Assembly: GCA_900110005.1 (NCBI GenBank) | Contig: FOCC01000003.1 | Span: 1 to 64,000 of the forward strand | Reading direction: 5' to 3' | Length of the DNA stretch: 64,000 bases | Origin: Ligilactobacillus sp. WC1T17 | Lineage (GTDB): Bacteria; Bacillota; Bacilli; Lactobacillales; Lactobacillaceae | Program-made: the position numbers and the translations under genes | Shown: in pieces, positions 9,260 to 16,957 of the stretch | Layout: every line of letters begins with the position of its first letter | Position numbering within the stretch: the stretch's first letter is position 1 | The notes under the pieces: model-generated | Told to the model about the DNA's origin: nothing | Seen by the model: only the letters and a program-made list of their open reading frames with translations | Database searches by the model: none

Positions 9260-10499
9260 AATCATGTTGGGCTTTGCCGTATGCGCAGGGCTTTTTTTAT
9301 GCGGTCAAAACGTCTATGCAAGCAGGGCGCAGGGGACGGATTTATCACGGTATCAAGGGTATACGGCCGTTAAAGGTCAAGCCAGTGACGAGTTCGCCAT
9401 TTCGCAAATCGGTGGCATCAACACCGGCGGTATCTACACGCAGGCCACGTATCATTCGCAAGTTGCCACGGGTATCGCGCAAGGCCTGCGTATGCACACG
9501 TACATTTGGTATCAAGTCGGCTCTGACAAGCAAGCGGCTAAGCAGTGCATGGACTATTTCTTGCCGCACGTGCAAACACCTAAGCGGTCAATCGTAGCGT
9601 TGGATTATGAAGATGGCGCTTCTTGTGATCAATCCGCAAATACAGACGCAATCCTGTACGGCATGAACAGAATCAAACAGGCCGGTTATACACCAGTCTA
9701 TTATTCCTATAAACCTTATACGCTGGCACACGTTGACTACAAGCGGATTTTAGCCGAATTCCCCAATTCACTTTGGATTGCCGCATACAAGGACTACAAT
9801 GTAACCACGGTCCCCGACTATCGCTACTTCCCAAGCATGGACGGCGTGGCTCAATGGCAATTCACTAGCATGTATAAAGCAGGTGGCTTAGATGGGAACG
9901 TTGACTTGCTGGGTATAACTCAAAATGGGTATCGCAATGGTGTAGCAACCAAGCCCGTAAGCAAGCCGTCAGCCGTCAAGCAGGGTATCAAGGCGGACAA
10001 CACGCCTAAGACCGACATCAAGGCCGGCTACACGGTCAAGGTCAACTTCAGTGCTAGCAAGTGGGCAAGTGGGCAGTATATCCCGTCGTGGGTGCACGGC
10101 AAGGCCTATCGTGTGCAACAGGTATCGGGTAACCGAGTACTACTAGCCGGCATCATGAGTTGGATTAAACGTTCAGACGTGGAGATTCTGCAGACTGCAA
10201 AGCAGGCAAGCGGCGTCTACACTGTGCAGTCGGGCGATAGTTGGTGGTCAATCGCAAATCGATACGGTATGTCTATGTATGTGTTAGCTAGTCGCAACGG
10301 AAAGACCATCTACAGTATGCTGTACCCTGGAGACAGATTGATTATCAGCGGTCAGGCGTCACGTGTCTACACAGTTAAAACAGGTGACACGCTCAGTGCT
10401 ATCGCTAACCGGTTGGGGCAGTCGGTATACAAATTAGCTCAAAACAACAATATTACTAACATTAATTTTATTTATGTTGGTCAAAAAATATCTTACTAG
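9249..10499 (+). CDS. Secreted GH25 endolysin with SH3-like and two LysM domains
   Basis: 416 residues from the ATG at 9249, preceded by GAGGTGA inside the holin gene. The N terminus is a signal peptide (Lys-rich start, hydrophobic LGFAVCAGLFLCG, VYA cleavage site near residue 31). GH25 muramidase spans about 33-220 (GTDLSRYQGY, ALDYEDGAS, VAQWQFTS). An SH3-like wall-binding segment follows (~258-316). Two LysM modules end the protein: ~320-368 (VYTVQSGDSWWSIANRYG) and ~372-416 (VYTVKTGDTLSAIANRLG). Codon use is more GC-rich than in the tail-tip genes, so the lysis cassette probably has a different history. This is host-sec-exported endolysin architecture, known from several LAB phages. Confidence 0.93.
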   Translation: MKNKIMLGFAVCAGLFLCGQNVYASRAQGTDLSRYQGYTAVKGQASDEFAISQIGGINTGGIYTQATYHSQVATGIAQGLRMHTYIWYQVGSDKQAAKQCMDYFLPHVQTPKRSIVALDYEDGASCDQSANTDAILYGMNRIKQAGYTPVYYSYKPYTLAHVDYKRILAEFPNSLWIAAYKDYNVTTVPDYRYFPSMDGVAQWQFTSMYKAGGLDGNVDLLGITQNGYRNGVATKPVSKPSAVKQGIKADNTPKTDIKAGYTVKVNFSASKWASGQYIPSWVHGKAYRVQQVSGNRVLLAGIMSWIKRSDVEILQTAKQASGVYTVQSGDSWWSIANRYGMSMYVLASRNGKTIYSMLYPGDRLIISGQASRVYTVKTGDTLSAIANRLGQSVYKLAQNNNITNINFIYVGQKISY

Positions 10500-10548
10500 T
10501 AAAAAATAAAATATTTACTTGAATATGATATGTTTTTTATTTACACAA

Positions 10549-10582
10549 AAGCCTACTCTCACACGAGGGTAGGCTTATTTTT
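10549..10582 (+). terminator. Terminator after the lysis cassette
   Basis: AAGCCTAC pairs with GTAGGCTT around a CTC/GAG extension, followed by ATTTTTG. A diverged copy of the same hairpin recurs at 10724-10760. Confidence 0.85.
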
Positions 10583-10597
10583 GCTGATAAAAAAGAT

Positions 10598-10626
10598 TTG
10601 CAAAAAAGCAATCTATAACATATAAT
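10598..10626 (+). promoter_or_regulatory. Sigma-A promoter for a short non-coding transcript
   Basis: TTGCAA at 10598-10603 and TATAAT at 10621-10626 are separated by 17 nt. The predicted start is near 10633. No ORF follows before the hairpin ending at 10707. Confidence 0.6.
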
Positions 10627-10632
10627 ATAGCT

Positions 10633-10713
10633 GTGAATTAGTATATGGGCCGTTAATAACTATTAGGTCTGTTTTTGCCATTGCCTATGCCGTGTGACTG
10701 CAATGGCTTTTTA
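10633..10713 (+). ncRNA. Candidate small RNA after the endolysin gene
   Basis: A roughly 80-nt interval is bounded by a consensus-like promoter and a strong terminator (GCCATTGC at 10677-10684, GCAATGGC at 10700-10707, then T5). It holds no convincing ORF or ribosome-binding site. It lies just upstream of the promoter of the small-protein operon on the same strand. A regulatory or antitoxin RNA is possible, but I see no long complementarity to the downstream mRNA. Confidence 0.4.
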
Positions 10714-10723
10714 TATATCCGAA

Positions 10724-10760
10724 AAGCCCGTTCTAAATTCGAGGATAGGCTTATTTTTTT
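10724..10760 (+). terminator. Second terminator hairpin, diverged copy of the one at 10549
   Basis: AAGCCCGTTCT pairs imperfectly with AGGATAGGCTT, followed by ATTTTTTT. Its GAGGATAGGCTTATTTTT segment closely matches GAGGGTAGGCTTATTTTT of the upstream terminator. Confidence 0.65.
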
Positions 10761-10782
10761 GTGCATTTTTTCTCAAAAACTA

Positions 10783-10811
10783 TTGACTATATACACTTTA
10801 CGATGTACAAT
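10783..10811 (+). promoter_or_regulatory. Promoter of the prophage-end small-protein operon
   Basis: TTGACT (10783-10788) and TACAAT (10806-10811) with a 17-nt spacer. It would drive a ~580-nt transcript through three small genes to the terminator at 11405-11433. Confidence 0.7.
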
Positions 10812-10870
10812 ATATATGTAAGGTTGAGGTAAGATAAAACTTCTTCCTTGCAAGAAAGGGGGATCAGGTT

Positions 10871-11005
10871 GTGACGAAGGTCATAACAATAGCCCTAACA
10901 ATCAGCTATTTGCTCGATAGACAAGTCAAACGACGAATCAAGAGAGCTGAAGCCAGACGGTTAGAGCTAGAAAATAAAATATTAGAGCAGAAACTTAAAA
11001 AGTAA
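10871..11005 (+). CDS. Small 44-residue protein, hydrophobic N terminus and basic C terminus
   Basis: GTG start with a strong AAAGGGGG ribosome-binding site 8 nt upstream. The first ~15 residues are hydrophobic (VITIALTISYLL); the rest is a highly basic/acidic helix (RRIKRAEARRLELENKI). It is first in a promoter-driven small-protein operon at the end of the prophage. The size and layout recall small membrane-active phage or toxin-like peptides, but it does not match the Fst/Ldr pattern I know. Function unknown. Confidence 0.55.
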   Translation: MTKVITIALTISYLLDRQVKRRIKRAEARRLELENKILEQKLKK

Positions 11006-11012
11006 CTGTTCT

Positions 11013-11046
11013 ACCAAATCAAGGGTGCCCAGCCCCTTGGTTTGGT
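11013..11046 (+). other. Strong hairpin between small-protein genes
   Basis: ACCAAATCAAGGG pairs over 13 bp (one G-T) with CCCTTGGTTTGGT. No T run follows, so it is not an ordinary terminator. It lies 25 nt before the next start codon and may be a processing, stability or translation-control element. Confidence 0.55.
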
Positions 11047-11070
11047 GTACCTTCATCATAACACAAGATT

Positions 11071-11238
11071 ATGAATATATCTTGGACAATTATATTAGCT
11101 GTTGTAATTGTTGCTGTCATAGTTTCAATTGTTATGGATATCAAAACCGACAAGCGTTACAAGAGAGCAAAAAAACGCAATGAAGAGCTGATAAAGGAGA
11201 TAGAAGTCAATGGTATCAGAAGCAAGAAAGAGAGCTAA
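11071..11238 (+). CDS. Small single-TM protein (55 residues)
   Basis: An N-terminal transmembrane segment (TIILAVVIVAVIVSIVM) is followed by a strongly basic tail (DKRYKRAKKRNEELIKEIE). No clear Shine-Dalgarno is visible. The end overlaps the next gene by 29 nt, suggesting coupled translation. The pairing of a small TM protein with the 61-residue protein downstream is repeated at 18398-18723. Confidence 0.5.
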   Translation: MNISWTIILAVVIVAVIVSIVMDIKTDKRYKRAKKRNEELIKEIEVNGIRSKKES

Positions 11239-11395
11239 CGAAAAATGGAACGAAGCAAATAAAGAGAAAATGAAAGTTTATCGCTATCGTTCACAAGCCA
11301 AAAAATTTATTAAGGATTTTGCAACTAAGGAAGACTTAGAAGACTTAGAAGAAATGATTAAAATTAGATACGAAAAAATGAATGATACGAAGTAA
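11210..11395 (+). CDS. Conserved 61-residue helical protein, paralogue of the one at 18547
   Basis: Preceded by AAAGGAG about 9 nt before the ATG. It is charged and helical, starting ARKRANEKWNEANKEK and continuing YRYRSQAKKFIKDFAT. That last 16-residue core is identical in the protein at 18547-18723, and the C-terminal KEDLEDLEEMI matches EKDLQDLEQLV. Such proteins occur near LAB prophage lysis regions, but I do not know a function. The presence of two conserved copies in one window argues it is a real gene. Confidence 0.65.
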   Translation: MVSEARKRANEKWNEANKEKMKVYRYRSQAKKFIKDFATKEDLEDLEEMIKIRYEKMNDTK

Positions 11396-11404
11396 AGTTA
11401 GTCA

Positions 11405-11433
11405 GCCCCCCGTTTGTACGGGGGATATTTTTT
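11405..11433 (+). terminator. Terminator of the prophage-end small-protein operon
   Basis: CCCCCGT pairs with ACGGGGG around TTGT, followed by an AT/T-rich run. Confidence 0.8.
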
Positions 11434-11459
11434 ATGCAAAAATATTTTAAATGATCATT

Positions 11460-11590
11460 TTTGAAATGGGTAAGGCGATTATCTGAAATGCGAGAATTTT
11501 GTAAAATGGGCAGATAATAAAAAAAGAATGGGCAATAAATGGGCAAAAAAATTCCATTTAAGCGGATATAAGTATCACTTAAATGGAATG
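11460..11590. other. Candidate prophage right attachment region (attR) with arm-like repeats
   Basis: Four copies of AATGGGYA lie at 11465, 11505, 11527 and 11538, followed by a perfect 12-bp inverted repeat. Phage-style genes end just before and host-style fragments start just after. The layout resembles integrase arm-type sites next to a core, but the integrase and attL are not in the window, so the call is an inference. Confidence 0.3.
11551..11589. repeat. 12-bp perfect inverted repeat
   Basis: ATTCCATTTAAG (11551-11562) and its exact reverse complement CTTAAATGGAAT (11578-11589) flank a 15-nt spacer. No T run follows. It may be an att core or an operator. Confidence 0.6.
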
Positions 11591-11736
11591 AAGATTCTTT
11601 AGAAACTGCGATAAATCAAGCAAATGCTGATTTATTAAGCTTTGTTAATTTACACTAAGCCTTTATGACAGAAAACCATGTTTTAGATGGCCTCTCAGAT
11701 GAAAACCAGTTAGATTTGTTCGCTGATATTTTTTAA
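11585..11736 (+). pseudogene. C-terminal gene fragment, broken by a stop codon
   Basis: One frame reads NEDSLETAINQANADLLSF..., meets a TAA at the end of NLH, then continues MTENHVLDGLSDENQLDLF to a second stop at 11734-11736. It looks like the 3' remnant of a host gene left beside the prophage. I do not recognise the family. Confidence 0.3.
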
Positions 11737-11744
11737 TTAATTTT

Positions 11745-11785
11745 AAAAGCACTCTTTATTCTAAAATAAAAAGTGCTTTTTGTTT
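11745..11785 (+). terminator. Terminator hairpin
   Basis: AAAAGCACT and AGTGCTTTTT flank an A/T-rich loop; a T run follows. Confidence 0.6.
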
Positions 11786-11843
11786 TTAATATAGTGGCTT
11801 TTATCAACTATCAGTGCAGGGTACATAAAAAAGAGGTGAGCAT

Positions 11844-12060
11844 ATGGACTATCAAAAAATACGCAGGTTTAACCGGCTATATACTTAGTTTTAGGGGAAC
11901 TTTGGCTGTCCAGCGGATTATTGCCGGACAGCTTAGAGCGGTTCATGGTCATTATGAAGGGCCGGGGAAACTTTTAGCAAAAGACCTTTGAGGCCATTGC
12001 GAAAATGTCGTTGCTGCATATATCCATAAATTCAATCTCGAAACTCACAAAACGAAAATC
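11844..12060 (+). pseudogene. Degraded gene start, possibly a MarR-type regulator
   Basis: AGAGGTGAGC precedes the ATG of a short frame, MDYQKIRRFNRLYT, then a stop. The opening residues recall MarR-family N termini. The following ~170 bases are open only in pieces and hold a short GCTGTCC/GGACAGC inverted repeat. No intact product is possible and the family call is weak. Confidence 0.25.
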
Positions 12061-12077
12061 TTTGCTGATTTGCATTA

Positions 12078-12123
12078 AAAAGGCCGTTGCCATTCAGTTT
12101 ACCTGAATGACTAACGGCTTTTT
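12078..12123. terminator. Terminator serving the TetR gene
   Basis: GCCGTT/AACGGC and CATTCAG/CTGAATG form a long stem flanked by A and T runs, so it can work on both strands. It sits 2 nt beyond the stop of the minus-strand TetR gene. Confidence 0.8.
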
Positions 12124-12124
12124 G

Positions 12125-12667
12125 TTATTTGTATTGCTTTTCGACGATACCGTAAATAATATCACCGAAATCTTTTGGGCTGTCGGGACATCCGGCCAAA
12201 AGCCATTCTTTGATGACGCCGATGACACCGTAGTAGTTGTACTGGTAGGAAATTTGGAAGGTGTGCTCATCATAGGTGCCGCGCGTTTTAATCAGGTCTT
12301 TTTTCTGCTCATACATTGCGGCAACTGTAGCCTTGATGTATCGGCTTTCCAAGTGGGAAGAAAAGAATTCTTTGTAGAAGTTCTGGTTTTCGTAAATAAT
12401 TGTCAAAAGCTTGTATCTGTCAGCTTCAAGGTTGCCGTCTGCAAAGATGCTCTCTGTAAGTTCTGCTTCCATTTTTTCGTATAAATCATAGATGTCCATG
12501 TAGTTGCGGTAGAAGGTCGCGCGGTTGATATCGGCTTTCGCACAGATTTCTTTGACCGTAATTTTTTTCAGGTGCTTATCTTTAAGCAACTCATATAAGG
12601 CATCCCGGATTGCCATCCGGGTGTAGCGGGTTCTTCTATCCAGTTTTTTAGATTCTTTTTGCGACAT
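12125..12667 (-). CDS. TetR/AcrR-family transcriptional regulator
   Basis: About 180 residues, the usual TetR length. The N-terminal helix-turn-helix is clear: TRMAIRDALYELLKDKHLKKITVKEICAKADINRATFYRNY (quoted in part). The C-terminal ligand domain resembles the TetR_C_8-type seen in Firmicutes. The start at 12667 is preceded by CAGGAGGTAAGT; an in-frame earlier codon at 12700 lacks a ribosome-binding site. It is divergent from the reductase pseudogene at 12797, so that gene was probably its regulatory target. The ~130-bp gap should hold the operator. Confidence 0.88.
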   Translation of the reverse strand: MSQKESKKLDRRTRYTRMAIRDALYELLKDKHLKKITVKEICAKADINRATFYRNYMDIYDLYEKMEAELTESIFADGNLEADRYKLLTIIYENQNFYKEFFSSHLESRYIKATVAAMYEQKKDLIKTRGTYDEHTFQISYQYNYYGVIGVIKEWLLAGCPDSPKDFGDIIYGIVEKQYK

Positions 12668-12796
12668 ACTTACCTCCTGTGTTGCGTATTTTACACTCAA
12701 GCATGTATTGCTACTTGTATCTGATTTTCGCCTTGATTATACTAAACTCAAGAAATAATGCAACACGATTCGCACAAATAACAGGAGTGGATAAAG

Positions 12797-13777
12797 ATGA
12801 CTAAGGTATTGGTAACAGGCGGGACGGGTTTTTGGCAGGCTGGACAGTGTGCAAATTATTGGAACAAGGTTATGAGGTTAGGACAACCGTTCGTTCGCAA
12901 AAAAAGCAAGCAGCGGTAGTAAATATGCTGGAACATGAAGGTGTGAATACAGGAAAACTTTCTTTTGCTGTGGCCGATTTGACCCAAAAAGACGGCTGGG
13001 ACCAAGCGATGGAAGGCGTCGACTATGTCTTGCATGTTGCTTCTCCTTTGGGCGGAAACAACCATGAAGACGAAACCCTTATCCCGACTGCCAAGGCCGG
13101 GGCAGAAAATGTTATTGGTGCTGCCATCCGTGCCGGGGTTAAAAAGGTTGTCATGACCTCCAGCGAGGCGGCAAATTACCCGGATAAAAAAGATCCGCGG
13201 CCAGACATCAACGAAGGTTTTTGGACAGATATGGACAACAAGTGGCTTACAAATTATATGCGTTCAAAAGTTGTCGCAGAAAAGACGGCCTGGGACATAA
13301 TCAACAAGCAGTCTCAAAATCTTGCCGGGAGCCATTCTTGGTCCTTACATGGACGGCAAGAAAAGCAGTACCGATCAAATTACGGAAATGCTGCTTAAGG
13401 GAACCTCAAGTCCCAATGTTATTTATCCAGTCGGTGATGTGCGCGAACTGGCAGACCTGCACATCTTGGATATGCAGTCAGAAAGAGCAGACGGAAAGCG
13501 TTTCATCGTAGAAGCAGAAGAGATGGCCATGCCTCAAATGGCAAGACTTTTGAAGGAAAACTACCCGGACAGAAAAGTCAGCACAATGGTGATTCCAGAC
13601 TTTCTGATTACAATCATGGCAAAATTCCAGGTGCAAATGAAGGTTTTAAACACGATGGTCGGTTTGAAATACCACCGCGATAACAGCAAGGCCAAGGAGC
13701 TTTTGGGCTGGAAGCCACGACCAACTATGCAGACCGTTCTTGATATGGCGGCTTATTATGTGGAAAACGAAAAATAA
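12797..13777 (+). pseudogene. NAD-dependent epimerase / dihydroflavonol-reductase-like gene, two frameshifts
   Basis: The ATG at 12797 starts TKVLVTGGTGF, the Rossmann glycine motif. A frameshift in the GGGTTTTTGG run (about 12826) moves the frame before LAGWTVCKLLEQGYEV. The gene then reads well (VDYVLHVASPLGG, YMRSKVVAEKTAW with the Tyr-x3-Lys pair) until a second shift near 13320, after which GAILGPYMDGKKS continues to the stop at 13775-13777. Joined, it would be a full-length ~325-residue extended SDR. Both breaks could be read errors, but neighbouring genes decay similarly. Confidence 0.82.
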
Positions 13778-13782
13778 GAGCA

Positions 13783-13815
13783 AAACGACGGAGGAGGGCC
13801 TTCGTTGTTTTTTCT
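13783..13815 (+). terminator. Terminator after the reductase pseudogene
   Basis: AACGA and GAGG pair with CCTTCGTT through a short bulge; TTTTTT follows. Confidence 0.6.
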
Positions 13816-13824
13816 TTGCAAAAA

Positions 13825-13900
13825 AGTATAAAGGAGTATAAAATAATTAACAAAGTATAAAAGAGTATAAAGGAAAAAAGCAAGTATAAAGGAGTATAAA
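13825..13900 (+). repeat. Three 29-bp-spaced copies of a paired AGTATAAA repeat
   Basis: AGTATAAA occurs at 13825, 13835, 13854, 13864, 13883 and 13893. The steps alternate 10 and 19 bp, so each 18-bp pair recurs every 29 bp and all six lie near one DNA face. The last copy contains the AAAGGAG ribosome-binding site of the ATPase gene starting at 13902. This looks like a cooperative operator, or an RNA-level repressor site. Confidence 0.8.
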
Positions 13901-13901
13901 A

Positions 13902-14996
13902 ATGAATCCGTTTAATCCTAGTTTTGGAAAGGTACCTCCGATTTTTTTGGATAGGAACAGGCTGGTTCAAGAGTTGGCGGAAGACCTTGAAAATACCAAT
14001 AGCCCTTATCAAACTACACTTATCTACGGTTTGCGTGGATCGGGAAAGACATCTTTTTTAACGGATGTCGGTAAAAAACTCGGCCAAGATGATTTCTGGA
14101 TTGTAATCAACCTGGCTATGGGAACCGATTTGTTGGCAACCTTGGCAGACTCAATCTATGTCAAGGCCTCTAATCCTCTCAAAAAAGCCTTAGAAAGCAT
14201 CGGTGGCGTTAAGTTCTCCGCCTTCGGTCTTCAAGTCGAGTTTGGGATGCAGAATGCTGATGCCAGCCATAAGTATCAAACTTTGCTGGAAATGATTTTA
14301 GAAAGAATGCAAAATCAGGGTGTAAAGCTTTTGGTGACGATTGATGAAATCAAATCTACAAAAGAGGTGCGACGCTTTATTTCGATTTATCAGATTCTGA
14401 TTCGCGAAGGTTACAGTATCTCCCTGATAATGACAGGCTTGCCGGCTCATATTTCAGAACTGCAAAATGATGATGTCTTGACCTTCTTGCTGCGCAGTGC
14501 TCGGATAAATTTGGACCCGTTAAATCCACTGACCATAAAGAGCAGCTACCAAAAAGTATTTTCCGAAGGTGGGCGCAAAATAGATGGCGATGTTCTTGCT
14601 GAGATGGTGAAAATGACGGCTGGCTATGCCTACGCCTTCCAACTATTAGGATTTTTGGTTTGGCAGACGGGGGAGGCGCATATCTCAGCAGAAGTTCTTG
14701 AAAGTATTAAGGATGATTTCAAACTTGAGCTTTACCGCAATGTTTACACCAAGATTTACCAGGAATTATCTTCCGTTGATATTGAATTTATAAAGACAAT
14801 GGCTGGATGTGATGGTAATCTTATCAGTATCGGCGAAATTACCCAAAAAATGAATAAGCCCAAAAACTACATCTCGATGTACCGGAGGAGACTTTTGGAT
14901 GACCAAATTATCCGTGCGCCTAAGCGGGGCTATGTTAGTTTTACTCTGCCATACTTTAAAGATTTTATTTTGGAAAATCAGGAATTTTATTACTGA
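13902..14996 (+). CDS. AAA-family ATPase with C-terminal winged-helix domain
   Basis: 364 residues. Walker A is GLRGSGKTSFL (near residue 44) and Walker B is KLLVTIDEI (near 148). A sensor-like SLIMTGLPAHI segment follows, and the C-terminal ~70 residues (ISIGEITQKMNKPKNYISMY) form a winged-helix. This is the AAA_16 / archaeal-ATPase-like STAND-related layout, often linked to mobile or defence loci; the partner is unknown. The ATG at 13902 lies 7 nt after AAGGAG embedded in the upstream repeat array, so expression is probably repeat-controlled. It appears intact, in contrast to its neighbours. Confidence 0.8.
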   Translation: MNPFNPSFGKVPPIFLDRNRLVQELAEDLENTNSPYQTTLIYGLRGSGKTSFLTDVGKKLGQDDFWIVINLAMGTDLLATLADSIYVKASNPLKKALESIGGVKFSAFGLQVEFGMQNADASHKYQTLLEMILERMQNQGVKLLVTIDEIKSTKEVRRFISIYQILIREGYSISLIMTGLPAHISELQNDDVLTFLLRSARINLDPLNPLTIKSSYQKVFSEGGRKIDGDVLAEMVKMTAGYAYAFQLLGFLVWQTGEAHISAEVLESIKDDFKLELYRNVYTKIYQELSSVDIEFIKTMAGCDGNLISIGEITQKMNKPKNYISMYRRRLLDDQIIRAPKRGYVSFTLPYFKDFILENQEFYY

Positions 14997-15005
14997 TACT
15001 AAAAA

Positions 15006-15380
15006 ATGTCGTGAACCTTCTTTGATTCGCGGCGTTTTTATTTCCAAAAGCAAGCTGGTATCTTTTGTCAATGGGATGGTGACGGATGAGTCCGACCTTT
15101 TAGACGAAATATATGATGATGCGGGTATGCATACTAATACTGGGGCTTGGCAGATGATTTTCAGCGTGGTGACGGCTCCTGACCAAAGAAGACATGGGTA
15201 TGCTGGACAATGTCTCAAAGAAGCTCTGGCTCAAGCAAAAGCAGAAAAGGTTTCGTTTTAACTTGCAAGGACAAGCTGGTTGATTATTATGCCAAGTTCG
15301 GCTTTGAAAATGAAGGCTATCTTGGATCTGACCATGGCGGCGTTAAGTGGAACCAGATGCGGCTGCCTTTTTATTTTTAG
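15006..15380 (+). pseudogene. GNAT acetyltransferase, N-terminally truncated and frameshifted
   Basis: The frame carries GNAT core residues: GAWQMIFSVVTAPDQRRHGYAG (quoted in part; QRRHGYAG is the acetyl-CoA-binding loop), then LKEALAQAKAEK. A shift in the T run near 15257 leads into LTCKDKLVDYYAKFGFENEG, the usual last GNAT helix and strand, ending at 15380. The first strand and helices are missing. The end overlaps the minus-strand phosphoesterase by 4 nt. Confidence 0.75.
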
Positions 15381-15985
15381 CGGTTTTTCATGAAGTCGTC
15401 TCTTTTAGCTTGCACGATTTGTTCAATTTCAGTCATACTTAACGGCGCACCAAAAGCTGGTTGGGGTGTGAGGTAGTCTAAATCAGCTGAATCTAAACCA
15501 ACGTTTATATTTTCTTTGACAGGGACGGAATAATGGTGGATATGGCCGTGCAAGTTGATGATTTGAGGCGCAATTCCAAGCATTAACGGGTAGTGGGTTA
15601 GGTAGTATTGGCGGTGGTTATATTTAATTAGCGCACCGACATCGTGAAAGGTAAACTTAGGCTTGCCATTTACGGCATAATTATTTTTAGCTAGATATTT
15701 GAAAAGGGCACGGTTATCATGGTTGCCCTTGATGAGAATTAAATTGCCGTTTAACTGCTGTAATAAGGAAAAAACGTCTGCATGAGCCTTTGTTTCAGAC
15801 CGTACGAAATGGACTGCAATGTCACCTAAATGGTAGACGGTATCAGTTGGTAATACTTTGCTATTCCAACTGCTAATGATAGCCTCATTCATGTCTTGGC
15901 TGGTCAAAAAAGGTCTTTTAGCAAAATCAGTAATGCCTAAAAGATGGTCATCGAAAAAATGGGTATCGGATGTCACAAAAAGCAT
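15377..15985 (-). CDS. Calcineurin-like metallophosphoesterase
   Basis: 202 residues with all metal-site motifs in order: TSDTHF (D-x-H), YHLGDIA (GD), KGNHDN (GNHD), LTHYP and LHGHIHHY (GHxH). A short single-domain enzyme of the YfcE/phage-type phosphoesterase class; the substrate cannot be told. GTGGAGG lies about 8 nt before the ATG at 15985. It is intact and full length. Confidence 0.87.
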   Translation of the reverse strand: MLFVTSDTHFFDDHLLGITDFAKRPFLTSQDMNEAIISSWNSKVLPTDTVYHLGDIAVHFVRSETKAHADVFSLLQQLNGNLILIKGNHDNRALFKYLAKNNYAVNGKPKFTFHDVGALIKYNHRQYYLTHYPLMLGIAPQIINLHGHIHHYSVPVKENINVGLDSADLDYLTPQPAFGAPLSMTEIEQIVQAKRDDFMKNR

Positions 15986-16019
15986 ATTTTAGCCTCCACT
16001 TTTTTATTTCATTATATAA

Positions 16020-16053
16020 CAAAAAAAGCCTTCGCTAAAACGAAGGCTTTTTG
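16020..16053. terminator. Bidirectional terminator
   Basis: AAAAAGCCTTCG pairs with CGAAGGCTTTTT around CTAAAA. It separates the phosphoesterase gene from the AIM24-like pseudogene. Confidence 0.85.
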
Positions 16054-16054
16054 C

Positions 16055-16757
16055 TTAAGCATCGCCCCCAAGCTGGGCCACAAAAATTTCAAGGTTCAAA
16101 CTTTGGACATAGATGCTGCCGGAACCTTTAAAGGTGTTGAACACACCTTCGCCAGTACCGATACTTTGCCAAAAACCATTTTCTAAGTGGATGTCATAAT
16201 CCAAAGTGCTGGACCAGGTTACCACATAGCTGTTGTCAATGGTCATTTCACTATTATCCAAATCAATTTTTTTGATGGAGCCAAAAGCGGTGCATAAGAC
16301 GGTTGTTCCATCACTCTGAGTCGTCATCACAAAAAGCCACCAGTTCCCGAAAAAAGGGCTTTGCCGACAGAATGTTTTTCCATACTATAGCCTGCTTTTC
16401 CATCCATGGCTAAAAAGTGTCCGTCATTGATGCGGTATTGAGCTGGATCTAAATCTAAGGTCAAAACCTCGCCAGGTGTATTAGGCGCTAAGGCCAGTTC
16501 ACCTTGATCATTATCTGAGACGGCTTCAGTAATCCACAGACTTTCGCCACTGGTTAAGGAACACCCCCCACAGTTCCCATCAGCTTGCCTAGGCCTTGGC
16601 CGTGACCATTAACCATAGTGTTTAAACTGATTCCAGTTGAATGATAAATCATGCTCTCACGTTGAATGTAGGCTTTCTCACCGTTTTCTAAGGCAATCTT
16701 TATCAAAAGGAAATGTGTATCATTTTAAATGGTGTAATTCATGAGGCTATCGCTCAT
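16055..16757 (-). pseudogene. AIM24-family (TIGR00266-like) protein, interrupted by a stop and frameshifts
   Basis: Read on the minus strand from 16757 (GAGGAGGAAATAA then ATG): SDSLMNYTI, stop, then FLLIKIALENGEKAYIQRESM, TMVNGHGQGLGKLMGTVGG, a frameshift near 16565, TSGESLWITEAVSDNDQGEL, LAMDGKAGYSMEKH, and another shift near 16330 into TTQSDGTTVLCTAFGSIKKI. This is the beta-barrel AIM24/DUF124 pattern. The family usually runs near 230 residues; the joined length fits, so the gene decayed in place. Confidence 0.75.
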
Positions 16758-16793
16758 TTATTTCCTCCTCGTCAGAAAAGTATCTGGCTATTA

Positions 16794-16835
16794 ACTACAT
16801 TTTAAAGATAACATATATTTAATTGAAAATGTAGT
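16794..16835. repeat. 10-bp perfect inverted repeat upstream of small membrane genes
   Basis: ACTACATTTT (16794-16803) and AAAATGTAGT (16826-16835) with a 22-nt AT-rich centre. Possibly an operator. Confidence 0.4.
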
Positions 16836-16900
16836 GATTTTTAATTAAAAGATAAGATGCGCATTGAAGTGTGATTTTGACTACCAAATAGCTTTTAAGC

Positions 16901-16933
16901 GACAAAAAATAGCGCCTCAATGTTTTATACTAA
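16901..16933 (+). promoter_or_regulatory. Conserved 33-bp element, copy 1, before small membrane-protein genes
   Basis: Matches 30 of 33 bases with 17752-17784. The shared core is TAGCRCCTCAATGTTTTATA followed by CTAA. TTTTATACT may serve as a -10 region. Each copy lies 25-100 nt before small membrane-protein genes. Confidence 0.5.
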
Positions 16934-16957
16934 ATATTGGAAAGGTTGTGCAAAGTA

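Noticed and set aside
9249..9350. Signal-arrest-release anchor on the endolysin
   Set aside because: The N-terminal helix ends with a good VYA cleavage site, so an ordinary signal peptide is more likely.
10871..11005. Fst/Ldr-type type I toxin
   Set aside because: The hydrophobic stretch is too short and the characteristic Pro/Gly-Trp pattern is absent; kept only as an unknown small protein.
12107..12484. 125-codon plus-strand ORF opposite the TetR gene
   Set aside because: The minus strand has a clear TetR helix-turn-helix, ribosome-binding site and terminator; the plus frame is a shadow with odd Phe/Val-rich composition.
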